Assembly (NCBI GenBank): GCA_002695025.1
Contig: NZNV01000017.1
Location: 62,001-126,000, forward strand
Length of the DNA stretch: 64,000 nucleotides
Source: Owenweeksia sp.
GTDB lineage: Bacteria > Bacteroidota > Bacteroidia > Flavobacteriales > Schleiferiaceae
Reading direction: 5' to 3'
The first letter of the stretch is position 1. Each line of letters opens with the position of its first letter. This document shows, one piece after another, positions 31,676 to 40,318 of this stretch. A program made the position numbers and the translations under genes. Below the pieces are notes generated by a model, which searched no databases, was not told the DNA's origin, and worked only from the letters and a program-made list of their open reading frames with translations.

Positions 31676-33016
31676 TTGGACCCTGACCCTTCGAGTTACT
31701 TTTTCCTGGCGGATATCATTAAGCCTTTTGATCCAGCGCTGATCGCTCCATTGCTTATATTGCTTGTGTTGCTCATCTGTTCTGCTATTGTAAGCGGTTC
31801 TGAAGTGGCCTTCTTTTCCCTTAAGTCGCAGGACCTGGAAGAACTCCGGCAATCCAATAAAAATGTATACGATAGTATCACGGACCTGCTGGATCATCCT
31901 AAAACCTTGCTGGCCACCATATTGATATCCAATAACTTTGTAAACGTGGGGATTGTGATTCTTTCATCCTACCTCACAGCTCAGATGTTTGATTTCTCGC
32001 AGAATGAAATGCTTGGCCTGGTGGTGCAGCTGGTGGTGATTACCTTTCTCATATTGCTGTTTGGCGAAGTGTTGCCTAAAGTCTACGCCACCCGCAAAGC
32101 GGTCAGCTTTTCCTCCTTTATGAGTCGTCCCATGTTTATAATGCGCTGGGTATTCAGGCCTTTCAGCCTCATGCTGGTGCGTTCCACCTCCTTCATTGAA
32201 AGGCGTCTTCAAACCAGTTCGGAGAATTTATCCGTGGATGACCTCAGCCAGGCCCTGGAACTGGCCAATGAAGATACTACGGATGATGAGCAGAAGATAT
32301 TGGAAGGTATTGTGAAGTTTGGCAGTATTACCGTAAAACAGATTATGAAACCGCGTATGGATGTGGTAGCGGTAGACCAAGCCTGGGACTATGAAAGGGT
32401 AATGGGGGTGATATTGGATTCTGGCTATTCACGTATACCGGTTTACGAAGAGAATTTTGACCAGGTACGAGGTGTTCTCTACATCAAGGATCTGATCCCG
32501 CACATTGAAGAGGCTACGGAATTCAACTGGTTATCACTCATCCGTGAGCCGTTCTACATCCCGGAAAATAAGAAGATCGATGATCTGCTTAAAGAGTTCC
32601 AGGATAAAAAGGTACACCTGGCCATTGTGGTGGATGAATTTGGAGGAACCTGCGGCATCATCACCCTGGAGGACGTTATTGAAGAGATAGTAGGAGAGAT
32701 CAGTGACGAATTTGATGACGATGAACTGGTTTATTCCAAACTGGATGAGCGGAACTATGTATTTGAAGGCAAGATACACCTGAACGACTTTTTCAGGGTA
32801 ATGCATATTGACGGGGAAGCTTTTGCCGAGAAAAGAGGAGAGGCTGATACCCTGGCTGGCTTCCTGCTGGAACTGGCCGGTAAATTCCCGGAAAAGAATG
32901 AAGAAACCGAGTTTGACCGCTTTATATTCAAAGTGGAAAGCCTGGAAGGGCGAAGGATAAAGCGCATAAAAGTTACGCTTACGAATGAAGATCAGAAGGA
33001 AGGTGAGGAAAATTAG
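31676..33016 (+). CDS. gldE: gliding motility-associated protein GldE (DUF21/CBS/CorC family)
   Basis: 446 residues from TTG at 31676; MDPDPSSYFF at the start fits GldE. Domains in order: DUF21 transmembrane part (about 22-190, with SGSEVAFFSL and FGEVLPKVYA), two CBS motifs (about 220-330, e.g. MKPRMDVVAVD and DEFGGTCGIITLEDV), and a CorC/HlyC transporter-associated domain (about 350-435). GldE is related to Mg/Co efflux proteins and is linked by genetics in Flavobacterium to GldD and gliding/T9SS. It overlaps gldD by 32 nt. Confidence 0.9.
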   Translation: MDPDPSSYFFLADIIKPFDPALIAPLLILLVLLICSAIVSGSEVAFFSLKSQDLEELRQSNKNVYDSITDLLDHPKTLLATILISNNFVNVGIVILSSYLTAQMFDFSQNEMLGLVVQLVVITFLILLFGEVLPKVYATRKAVSFSSFMSRPMFIMRWVFRPFSLMLVRSTSFIERRLQTSSENLSVDDLSQALELANEDTTDDEQKILEGIVKFGSITVKQIMKPRMDVVAVDQAWDYERVMGVILDSGYSRIPVYEENFDQVRGVLYIKDLIPHIEEATEFNWLSLIREPFYIPENKKIDDLLKEFQDKKVHLAIVVDEFGGTCGIITLEDVIEEIVGEISDEFDDDELVYSKLDERNYVFEGKIHLNDFFRVMHIDGEAFAEKRGEADTLAGFLLELAGKFPEKNEETEFDRFIFKVESLEGRRIKRIKVTLTNEDQKEGEEN

Positions 33017-33572
33017 TTTGTGCTTTGTGGCTCTGGCTTGGCTGGTGGGCTGTAAGGAGGAGTATACGCCCAAGCCCCGTGGCTATTTTCGTCTGGAGGT
33101 GCCGGATAGTACCTATTCCCGTTTTTCTCCTGGCAATTGTCCCTACAGTTTTGAAATGAACAACACCGCCCAGTGGATTGATAAAACCCATTGCTGGGGA
33201 GATGTTTATTATCCTTCCATCAAGGCCCGTATGCAGCTTACCTATAAACCCGTTAACCCGGATAACCTGGATACTCTGTTGCGCGATGGCCAGGAACTGG
33301 CTATGAAACACCAGGTGAAGGCAGACGGTATGCAGGAACGTTTATACCAGAATCCTGAACAATCAGTATACGGCATCCTATACCGGATACAGGGAGATGC
33401 AGCTACCAGTACCCAGTTTTTTGTAACGGACAGCGTAGATCATTTCCTGCGGGGGGTTTTGTACTTTTATGCACCGCCCAATGCGGACTCCTTAAAGCCG
33501 GTGAACGATTTTATGTATGATGAAACCGTACGGCTTGTCGAAACTTTACAATGGCAGAACTGGTCACCATAG
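32985..33572 (+). CDS. gldD: gliding motility lipoprotein GldD
   Basis: 195 residues from ATG at 32985, inside the end of gldE. A lipoprotein signal with lipobox LVGC (C23) is followed directly by the GldD hallmark YTPKPRGYFRLEVP. GldD is required for gliding and T9SS function in Flavobacterium johnsoniae and sits on a membrane facing the periplasm. The 32-nt overlap with gldE indicates translational coupling and supports the two working together. It overlaps the DUF2007 gene by 22 nt. Confidence 0.93.
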   Translation: MKIRRKVRKISLCFVALAWLVGCKEEYTPKPRGYFRLEVPDSTYSRFSPGNCPYSFEMNNTAQWIDKTHCWGDVYYPSIKARMQLTYKPVNPDNLDTLLRDGQELAMKHQVKADGMQERLYQNPEQSVYGILYRIQGDAATSTQFFVTDSVDHFLRGVLYFYAPPNADSLKPVNDFMYDETVRLVETLQWQNWSP

Positions 33573-33754
33573 CTGAATTTGATAACGTAAACGATGCCTA
33601 CGTGCTTAAATCACGATTGGAAGCTGAAGGCATTCGTACTTTCCTGCAAAACGAGAATATCAATACTCTTCTTTCGGCTTTTTCCTTTACCGGGGTAAAA
33701 GTGCAGGTAAACCTCCACGATTCTTTCCGGGCTATGGATATACTCTATGAATAG
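33551..33754 (+). CDS. DUF2007 domain protein (putative signal-transducing protein)
   Basis: 67 residues matching DUF2007 (begins MAELVTIAEFDNVNDAYVLK), a small alpha/beta fold resembling regulatory PII-type C-terminal domains. Function unknown. It starts inside gldD (22-nt overlap) and closes the ssb-gldE-gldD run. A Gly/Lys-rich degenerate repeat-like stretch follows (about 33755-33800) with no gene. Confidence 0.8.
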   Translation: MAELVTIAEFDNVNDAYVLKSRLEAEGIRTFLQNENINTLLSAFSFTGVKVQVNLHDSFRAMDILYE

Positions 33755-33855
33755 TTGTAAGGCTGTAAGGGTTTAGGATTTAAGGTTGAAGGTTCAATGT
33801 GTATGGCTGGTATGGTATTTCATAATAGCCTATGAGGGATTTGGATGCAGCAATC

Positions 33856-34344
33856 TTACTGGAAAAAGGTTTCACTGTTTTTTGTGCCGGTATCGTTTCG
33901 TTTTATGAGTTCAGCCATATTCCGGTTAAAGGAATCAAGATCCTTACCAATAACGGAAAAGAAACGGATGTCAGATTCTTCAACCTCAACCAAGGCCTTT
34001 TGGAGTATTGCTGAGCCTTTTTCTGTAAGCCTGATCACTTTAGCCCTTGTGTCTGTGGGATGTTCCTGTCTCTGAATAAATTTCTTGGCTTCAAGTGTTC
34101 TAAGTACCTTGGAAACCATCATCCGGTCTGCATTCCCTTGCCTGGCTATGTCAACCTGGGTAACCTGGTCACTTTCACGGGACAGCCAACCTAAGGCAGC
34201 CAAAAGCACAAACTGGGTATGGGTAAGGTTTAAGGGGTCCAGGATTCTCTTTTGCTGGCGTTGCCATATTAGAGTAAGGTTCCCCAACAGGTAGCCGGGA
34301 CTTTGCTCAGGGCTTTTGAATTTAAATTCAATTTTTTCAGACAT
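33856..34344 (-). CDS. MarR family transcriptional regulator
   Basis: 162 residues. Winged-helix core: HTQFVLLAALGWLSRESDQV, then the recognition helix in QVDIARQGNADRMMVSKVLRTLEAKKFI, and the wing with RQEHPTDTRAKVIRLTEKG. It dimerises through its N- and C-terminal helices. It is last in the VOC-EVE-MarR operon, and a palindrome at the operon promoter suggests autoregulation. The ligand is unknown. Confidence 0.9.
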   Translation of the reverse strand: MSEKIEFKFKSPEQSPGYLLGNLTLIWQRQQKRILDPLNLTHTQFVLLAALGWLSRESDQVTQVDIARQGNADRMMVSKVLRTLEAKKFIQRQEHPTDTRAKVIRLTEKGSAILQKALVEVEESDIRFFSVIGKDLDSFNRNMAELIKRNDTGTKNSETFFQ

Positions 34345-34351
34345 GGTGGCT

Positions 34352-34780
34352 CTAAAGCATTTTATCGGAGATCAGGTCAAAATCGTGTTGATTGATTTCA
34401 AAGAAACCATATCTGAACGGATATCCCCAGTGTTGTTTGTTTTTGATAAACTGCAAATCTTCGATTAAAGGTAAAATGGAAACAGCCATACTTTCACAGA
34501 ATTTGATTTTTCTTCGGTAAGGGGAGAAGTCTTCACTCAAATGAGCAAGATAAACATGCTCATCCTCAACTTCACCAATGGCCGTGAATTCCTGGCACTT
34601 CGCAGATTGACCAAGGGTTCGTTTCCCGGAATAAAAGATCACCCAATCTCCCTTATCCATCCTGCGTAAAGGTCCTGGTTTTCCGTGACATGTTTGCGCT
34701 ATCCCCTGTTTGGAACCTGATGTAACATGATCTTTGGATGCAACAATCACCCAGTATTTACTTTGTGAAGCAAGCCTCAT
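34352..34780 (-). CDS. EVE domain protein
   Basis: 142 residues, an entire EVE domain: KYWVIVASKDHV at the N-terminus, then the GIAQTCHGKPGPLRRMDKGD loop and WVIFYSGKR. EVE domains are PUA-like and in several bacteria bind modified bases; the target of a stand-alone member is unknown. Its ATG overlaps the stop of the VOC gene by one base and it is 7 nt from MarR, so the three genes are coexpressed. Confidence 0.85.
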   Translation of the reverse strand: MRLASQSKYWVIVASKDHVTSGSKQGIAQTCHGKPGPLRRMDKGDWVIFYSGKRTLGQSAKCQEFTAIGEVEDEHVYLAHLSEDFSPYRRKIKFCESMAVSILPLIEDLQFIKNKQHWGYPFRYGFFEINQHDFDLISDKML

Positions 34781-35148
34781 TAAAAGTTATTTGGTTCAAG
34801 AAACGTAAGTTTATAACCATCCGGGTCTTTTAGGTGTATAGCTTTACCAAAAGGAGTGGGCATAATATCACCCAATAGGGTTACACCGTTTTGTTGCAGA
34901 GTATGTTTCAGATCTTCGATCTTTTCATCAATGGCAAACCAGATGGACACGCCATTTCCGAGTTCTTTATTCTCAATATCCATCAGAGGTGTTCGAATGG
35001 CAAAGCTGGCTTCACCTTTATTGAATTCAAAAATAACGGCCTCCGGGTTTTGCATACCGGACTCTTCAAATCCTAATTTTTGGGTATAAAACTCCTTTGA
35101 AACTTGAAGATTCCTGACCTGCAGGGATGCAAATTCTAAACGTCTCAT
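34780..35148 (-). CDS. VOC (glyoxalase/bleomycin-resistance) family protein
   Basis: 122 residues, one VOC domain of two beta-alpha-beta-beta-beta modules. It starts with a first-strand LEFASLQVRNLQVSKEFYTQ pattern and ends with HLKDPDGYKLTFLEPNNF, which carries the usual metal-ligand region. Substrate unknown. As first gene under the MarR-type operator it may process the inducing compound. Confidence 0.85.
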   Translation of the reverse strand: MRRLEFASLQVRNLQVSKEFYTQKLGFEESGMQNPEAVIFEFNKGEASFAIRTPLMDIENKELGNGVSIWFAIDEKIEDLKHTLQQNGVTLLGDIMPTPFGKAIHLKDPDGYKLTFLEPNNF

Positions 35149-35171
35149 TGTACTTAATTTAATTGTTGCAG

Positions 35172-35198
35172 CAAATATAATATACTTGACAACAATAT
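35172..35198 (-). promoter_or_regulatory. promoter and palindromic operator of the VOC-EVE-MarR operon
   Basis: The minus-strand -7 box TATATTTG occupies 35179-35172. Just upstream, 35180-35198 (ATATACTTGACAACAATAT) is an imperfect palindrome with 14 of 18 outer positions symmetric. It fits MarR-type operators and lies in the spacer between -7 and -33. Binding by the MarR here is inference. Confidence 0.6.
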
Positions 35199-35253
35199 GG
35201 AAATAATATTGTAAATCTATGGACAGCTTTATAAGTCAGAGGCTATAAATGAA

Positions 35254-35294
35254 AAAGCTCCATGCCGAAAGTCAGGCTTTCAACATGGAACTTT
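35254..35294 (-). terminator. terminator of the S9D peptidase gene
   Basis: A long stem, AAAG-x-TCCATG-xx-GAAAG with CTTTC-xx-CATGGA-x-CTTT (mismatches shown as x), loops over TCAGG. On the minus strand a TTTTTCATTTAT tail follows. It lies about 100 nt after the peptidase stop. Confidence 0.7.
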
Positions 35295-35393
35295 CCATAA
35301 TTAATCAGTTGGGTGATTTTCAAAATTTAATACCGTGTCACAAAGCCTAGACTCCAAATACCAGGTATTCTAATTTCACCCTTTACGGCCTCA

Positions 35394-37832
35394 TCACTCT
35401 TTAGCCTCATCCGGTATTTCCCGGTTCTTTACGTATTTATCCAGCCACTGATCCTGTTCCCAGAGCAGGTGAAGGATGCTTTCTTTGGCCCGGTAGCCAT
35501 GACTTTCTTTGGGAAGCATGACCAATCTTGCCGGTGCTCCCAACCCTTTCAGAGCATTGAAGTAGCGTTCGCTTTGCAAGGGGTAAGTGCCGGAATTGTT
35601 GTCGGCTTCACCGTGTACCAGCAGCAAGGGAGTTTTCATTTTATCCGCATGCATGAAGGGCGACATCTCATAATAGGTTTCGGGTGTATCCCAGTAGCTG
35701 CGTTCTTCGCTTTGGAAACCAAAGGGAGTTAGGGTGCGGTTGTAGGCTCCACTGCGGGCAATGCCGGCCGCAAAGAGGTCGGAATGGGAGAGGAGGTTTG
35801 CTACCATAAACGCTCCGTAGGAGTGTCCACCCACGCCCACGCGGTTCCGGTCAATGTAACCCATATCATCCACGGCATCAATAGCTGCCTGGGCATTAGC
35901 CACCAGCTGTTTACGGAAGGTTTCATTAGGTTCCTCATCGCCTTCTCCCACGATAGGAAAAGCTGCATCATCCAGCACCACATAGCCCTGGGTCAGCCAA
36001 TAAATGGGAGATCCGTACCAGGGGTAGGTAAATTCGTTGGGGTTAGAGGTATTTTGTGAAGCACTGTTCTTGTCCTTGAATTCGCGCGGATAGGCCCACA
36101 TGATCATGGGGAGCTTTTCCTTATTATCCATATCATACCCTACCGGTAGGTAAAGTGTGGCGTCCAGTTCCAGGCCGTCATTACGCTTGTAGGTGATCAC
36201 TTCCTTGTGTACGCCCTGTATAGCTTTAAAAGGGTTTTCAAAAGAGGTGAGCGGAGAAAGGCTATTGTCTTCATAAATATTACGGATGTAATAATTCGGG
36301 TATTCGGTGGGTGATTCCAGGCGTACCAAAATATCGCCTACAGACATATCGATAGCGAAGTACAGGTTTTCAGCCTTATTGGTGTAATCGGAGCGATAAA
36401 GCCTTTTGGTTTCCTGGCTTTCCAGGTCCAGCTCATCCACAAAGGGGTGTTGCCCTTCTTCGGAATAACCATCACCGATGAGGTAAGCCTTTTTTCCTTT
36501 CAGTACCAATACATTTTCACCGTATGCATTGCGTTCGGTAACAAAATTACCCGGATCATTGTAGCGATCCTGGTAGTTGCGGTCGTAGAGGGTAACCACT
36601 TCCTGCGATGGATCGGAGGGATTAAAGAGGTAGGATTTTGTGTTCCGGTTGTTCCACCAATAATCATGGGCAATGGCCATGTTGTCATTCCCCCATTGTA
36701 TCCAGCTCATGCGGTTCTTGCTCTTGAAGAGTGAGTGTGGGGTGCCGTTAAAAGGAGCTTCCAGTTCAAATACTTCGTCCCGGAATTCTACTTCGTTCTC
36801 AGGGTCGCCCCCATCCAGAGCCTGTTCCCATACAACGGTGTGCGGTTTATCACTTCGCCAGTTAATACCTCGTCTTCCTTCACGCACGGCCATAAAGCCT
36901 TTGGGCAAAACTTCAGTAAGAGGGACTTCTGCAATGTTTTGCACCACTTTTCCGCTTACATCATACACGGTGGTGGATGATGGGAAACGATAATAGGGCA
37001 CCAGGTATGAAAAAGGGCGTTTGATGTGCGTCACCAGCACATATTGCCCGTCCGGGGAGAAGTTGACCCAGCTGTACATGGCCTTGTGCAGCCATTTGTT
37101 TTTGCTGCCGTCCAGTTTAACCTTAAATAATTCTGATTCGGTGAGGGCTTCAAAATTGTGTTCATCATTAGGGTTCTTAAGCAGGTCCTGATAAGTGCGG
37201 TTCTGGGCCTTTTCACCGGAGCTTACGGAGATTACCGGGCCTTCCGGTACGGCTTCAGCTGTATTGATAAGGTTTTTGCGATCCTCGGGTAACATAGTTA
37301 CCAGCAGTGCTTTGCCATCTTTGAACCAGGTGAGGGGATCGCTGATATTGGCATTGAGGTTAGCATCGGTAAGGCGTTTGGCTTTGCGGGTTTTGATATC
37401 GAGAACCCAGGCTTCCACACCACTGGCCGTGGTATGCGTAAACGCCATCATATCCTGTTCCGGAGACCATCTGAAATTGGACATTCGTGGGTTGGCCGGA
37501 AGCCCGGTTACGGCTTCAGCATTGGCGGCAGAAGCTTTTTTCACTTCTATGTTGTTATAGTAATTGGTACGGCTGCCAATATTTGTTTTCGGGTTTATAC
37601 GAAGTCCGGCCAGGCGCATTTCTTCTTCTGAAAGTTCAGCGATGGAATTAAAGGGATCGCGATACAGTAAAACCAGGTTTTCTCCCTTACGGTCAATTTG
37701 TACGGAGGGTGCCAATGGAGCATTCACCAACTCCAGTATTTCTTTTGGGGGTTGCTGGTAGGTGAGTTTTTCCTGGGCCAAAGCCAGCAGGGAAAGCATG
37801 GAAAAGCTAAAAGCTAGAAATAGTTTTTTCAT
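35394..37832 (-). CDS. secreted S9D family prolyl oligopeptidase (glutamyl endopeptidase-like)
   Basis: 812 residues with a signal peptide (MKKLFLAFSFSMLSLLALAQ). The N-terminal two thirds form a beta-propeller. The C-terminal alpha/beta hydrolase has GGHSYGAFM (S671), aspartate in HGEADNNSG and histidine near KESHGYRAKES. The SYGAFM variant and length fit the S9D subfamily, related to plant chloroplast glutamyl endopeptidase. It is the second secreted S9 enzyme here (the other ends at 25852). A GATCAC/GTGATC inverted repeat (37850-37866) lies upstream. Confidence 0.88.
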   Translation of the reverse strand: MKKLFLAFSFSMLSLLALAQEKLTYQQPPKEILELVNAPLAPSVQIDRKGENLVLLYRDPFNSIAELSEEEMRLAGLRINPKTNIGSRTNYYNNIEVKKASAANAEAVTGLPANPRMSNFRWSPEQDMMAFTHTTASGVEAWVLDIKTRKAKRLTDANLNANISDPLTWFKDGKALLVTMLPEDRKNLINTAEAVPEGPVISVSSGEKAQNRTYQDLLKNPNDEHNFEALTESELFKVKLDGSKNKWLHKAMYSWVNFSPDGQYVLVTHIKRPFSYLVPYYRFPSSTTVYDVSGKVVQNIAEVPLTEVLPKGFMAVREGRRGINWRSDKPHTVVWEQALDGGDPENEVEFRDEVFELEAPFNGTPHSLFKSKNRMSWIQWGNDNMAIAHDYWWNNRNTKSYLFNPSDPSQEVVTLYDRNYQDRYNDPGNFVTERNAYGENVLVLKGKKAYLIGDGYSEEGQHPFVDELDLESQETKRLYRSDYTNKAENLYFAIDMSVGDILVRLESPTEYPNYYIRNIYEDNSLSPLTSFENPFKAIQGVHKEVITYKRNDGLELDATLYLPVGYDMDNKEKLPMIMWAYPREFKDKNSASQNTSNPNEFTYPWYGSPIYWLTQGYVVLDDAAFPIVGEGDEEPNETFRKQLVANAQAAIDAVDDMGYIDRNRVGVGGHSYGAFMVANLLSHSDLFAAGIARSGAYNRTLTPFGFQSEERSYWDTPETYYEMSPFMHADKMKTPLLLVHGEADNNSGTYPLQSERYFNALKGLGAPARLVMLPKESHGYRAKESILHLLWEQDQWLDKYVKNREIPDEAKE

Positions 37833-37930
37833 AAGGGGTCAGTTTGAGTGATCACAAGGGGTGATCGGATTATCATGTAGCAGACCGGGACGGTCAGAGG
37901 GTTTAAAAATACTAAATACAAGTAAATGGT

Positions 37931-38479
37931 TCAGACTTCCTGTATCATGTGCCAAAGCTGTAGCGTGGTTTTCCAGTTCCGGGTGGTGGCCTTTACCTTT
38001 AGTTTGCTTTCAAAGAAATTGTTGTTGAACTTGGTTTTACCATAGCCTCCGGGGCAGTACAGGTAAATGAACTGGTCTTTAAAGGAAAAGACATCCTTGC
38101 CACTATCCATATCCACATTTCTCAAGGACTCTACTTTTTGCGCTTCCGGTTTACCTTCCAGGTAGGTAACATGCAGAAATTGCATTTCGTCCTCATGTGC
38201 GGGCAGGTAAGGGTTATTTTCAACCGTTCTCCTGAGATCACTCTCCGTGAGGATAAGTACCGGTACATCAAAGCCGTATTTCTCTTTGATCATGGTGTGG
38301 ATCATGTTCGTCAGCTTTTCAACGGAGGCCGTATGGGTAAATACTATGTTCCCGCTTTGAATGTAGGTTTGCACGCCCTTAAGGCCAAGGTCTTGCAATT
38401 GCTGGCGTAGCTGTGCCATAGGTACTTTTTTCTGACCGCTTACATTAATGCCGCGAAGCAAGGCTACAAAGGTTTTCAC
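37931..38479 (-). CDS. DUF1697 family protein
   Basis: 182 residues of the DUF1697 family, recognised by the start KTFVALLRGINVSGQKKVPM and the TYIQSGNIVF motif. The function is unknown. Soluble, no signal peptide. It starts 17 nt downstream of the OprB-like gene on the same strand, so the two may be transcribed together. Confidence 0.85.
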   Translation of the reverse strand: MKTFVALLRGINVSGQKKVPMAQLRQQLQDLGLKGVQTYIQSGNIVFTHTASVEKLTNMIHTMIKEKYGFDVPVLILTESDLRRTVENNPYLPAHEDEMQFLHVTYLEGKPEAQKVESLRNVDMDSGKDVFSFKDQFIYLYCPGGYGKTKFNNNFFESKLKVKATTRNWKTTLQLWHMIQEV

Positions 38480-38496
38480 GCTCCGAAGTTAAAAAT

Positions 38497-39621
38497 TCAA
38501 AAGCTTGTCATAATCCTTAAAGCGGCAATAAAGGGTTCGGGTTTTTCTGCTCCAATATCATCCCTCAAGATCATTTGAAAATAAGGCTGTAAGGAAAGCC
38601 AGGAAAGTACTTCCATACGGGCGGTACATTCAAAAGCTGTTTCGCTGGTAATCGGGTACTTATGGGCCGTAAGTGGCCATTGGGTGAAAATACGTGCGTG
38701 AGCAATGCAAAAGCCCAGTTCGTGATGTTTAGTATGACGAAAGGGGTCTTTCCACCGTAAACCGGCACCTGCATAATACTGCAGGTCGCTCAATTCAGGT
38801 TTTGAAATACTATACTGGGTGTACACTCCTATTTTTTCGTGCAAGGCTACATCGGTAACCAGGGAGAAACCCCATAAGCCTTTAGTGCTGCTACTATCCT
38901 TAGGCGAAATAAAATTACCGCTATGGTAATATACGCTTGGTTTCAGCATAACTCTGTTTTTCAAGAGATTCCATTCAGGTTCCAGTATATAAAGAAGGCC
39001 TTCATCCCGGTTTATTTTCCAGGCGATAGGTATAAAATTTCGCCTTGCCGGGGTAAACCGGCCGTCAAAAACCCCGGCACGCAGGTCCAGTTTTGGTCCG
39101 ATCTTCAGCCTGGTGGTAAAGGCCAGGGCCGTATACGGGTAGGTGGGGGCCGGCATGTTCAGAGTGCTAACCGGGTCAATTCCGGGTGAGCTGTGTGCAA
39201 ATAAAAGGGCATTGGTAGAAACCAGGAAATCGGTGTTCAGATCCTGCTGACCTACTTTCAGGGTGATGCGCTCATCTTTGTATTTATAGTAGGTTTCATA
39301 AAAGCCGTACAAAAAACCTGCTTCAATGTTAGAAAAGGTTTGGAGATCACCTACCTCACTTAGGGATGGTGTGCCTCCGTGGGTTAGCATAAGGCTCAGG
39401 TTCAGAGAGTGTTTTTGCCGGTAGTGGAGTGTGCTGTTGTTTAAAAGCCAACCCATATAGGCGGCACCTGTCTTGGACTCAGGAGTGGTATAGGCGGTAA
39501 GATCAGCCCAGTATTGTAATTCAGTACCGACTTGCCAGGTAGTATCCTGCGCCCGAAGGGAGAAGACGGCCAGTATTGCCGATAAGAGCAGAAAATAAAA
39601 TTCCTTATACGGTTTCCTCAA
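38497..39621 (-). CDS. OprB-like carbohydrate porin
   Basis: 374 residues from a TTG at 39621. The signal peptide (about 1-24, ending LRA-Q) is followed by a long barrel pattern. The segment RITLKVGQQDLNTDFLVSTN and the LRAGVFDGRFT motif match OprB family porins. It ends in IMTSF with a terminal Phe. The family allows passage of sugars through the outer membrane; specificity is not readable. A -7-like TACTTTTC lies only 5 nt upstream, so the mRNA may be nearly leaderless. Confidence 0.75.
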   Translation of the reverse strand: MRKPYKEFYFLLLSAILAVFSLRAQDTTWQVGTELQYWADLTAYTTPESKTGAAYMGWLLNNSTLHYRQKHSLNLSLMLTHGGTPSLSEVGDLQTFSNIEAGFLYGFYETYYKYKDERITLKVGQQDLNTDFLVSTNALLFAHSSPGIDPVSTLNMPAPTYPYTALAFTTRLKIGPKLDLRAGVFDGRFTPARRNFIPIAWKINRDEGLLYILEPEWNLLKNRVMLKPSVYYHSGNFISPKDSSSTKGLWGFSLVTDVALHEKIGVYTQYSISKPELSDLQYYAGAGLRWKDPFRHTKHHELGFCIAHARIFTQWPLTAHKYPITSETAFECTARMEVLSWLSLQPYFQMILRDDIGAEKPEPFIAALRIMTSF

Positions 39622-39715
39622 AAGGCGAAAAGTAATGATACAATCCTAAAAATAACAATGTTCGTGTATAAGATGGTTGAATGGAGAGGGCATGACTCTC
39701 CAATGAAGAAAGTAC

Positions 39716-40318
39716 TCATTTCACTCTTGGCAGGGACCAGCCGTTGCGAACGGCCAACAGACGTATGCTGATGATCATTAAGGCAGTAATAAGAATGATC
39801 ATATTGGTCTTGCCGGTGAAGTGCAGGAGAAGGAGGTAGGTCATCCCACCCATGATACAAGGTGTTGCGTAGATCTCCCTCCTGAATATAAGGGGAGCAG
39901 TGCCGCACAATATATCCCGTAACACTCCGCCAAAAACTGCGGATATAGTACCCATGGCCACGGCAATAGGAGCGGGAACACCCAATTCCAAAGCCTTTTG
40001 CAACCCGAGAATGGTAAAAACTCCGATACCGATCGTGTCAAAAAGGAACAATGTTTTACGAAGCTTGATAATATGTTTTTTAAATACCAGAGCAATCACA
40101 AAAGCCACCATGATGAGATAGAGGTAGTTGAGATCACGCACCCACACTACTGGGAAGTTACCAAGTAATATATCCCTCAGAGTTCCTCCGCCCAATGCGG
40201 TAACAAAGGCAATAATAAAGGCTCCGAATACATCAAATTTTTTGGTAGAGGCGGTTAATACCCCACTGATGGCAAATACGAAAGTTCCTATGATATCAAA
40301 GTAAAAGAGGATATTCAT
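39716..40318 (-). CDS. trimeric intracellular cation channel (TRIC/UPF0126) protein
   Basis: 200 residues and seven predicted membrane helices in two similar halves, each with a GGG-x-LRDIL or GGV-LRDIL turn (ALGGGTLRDILLG near 43, VFGGVLRDILCG near 128). These are the TRIC pore signatures. Bacterial members conduct K+ and related cations. The start overlaps the methyltransferase stop by 4 nt. A 7-bp hairpin (39682-39702) follows the stop and may end the transcript. Confidence 0.85.
   Translation of the reverse strand: MNILFYFDIIGTFVFAISGVLTASTKKFDVFGAFIIAFVTALGGGTLRDILLGNFPVVWVRDLNYLYLIMVAFVIALVFKKHIIKLRKTLFLFDTIGIGVFTILGLQKALELGVPAPIAVAMGTISAVFGGVLRDILCGTAPLIFRREIYATPCIMGGMTYLLLLHFTGKTNMIILITALMIISIRLLAVRNGWSLPRVK

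Noticed and set aside
33755-33800. Short degenerate GTAAGG/TTGAAGG repeats
   Set aside because: Copies are few and imperfect; not enough for a CRISPR or tandem repeat array.
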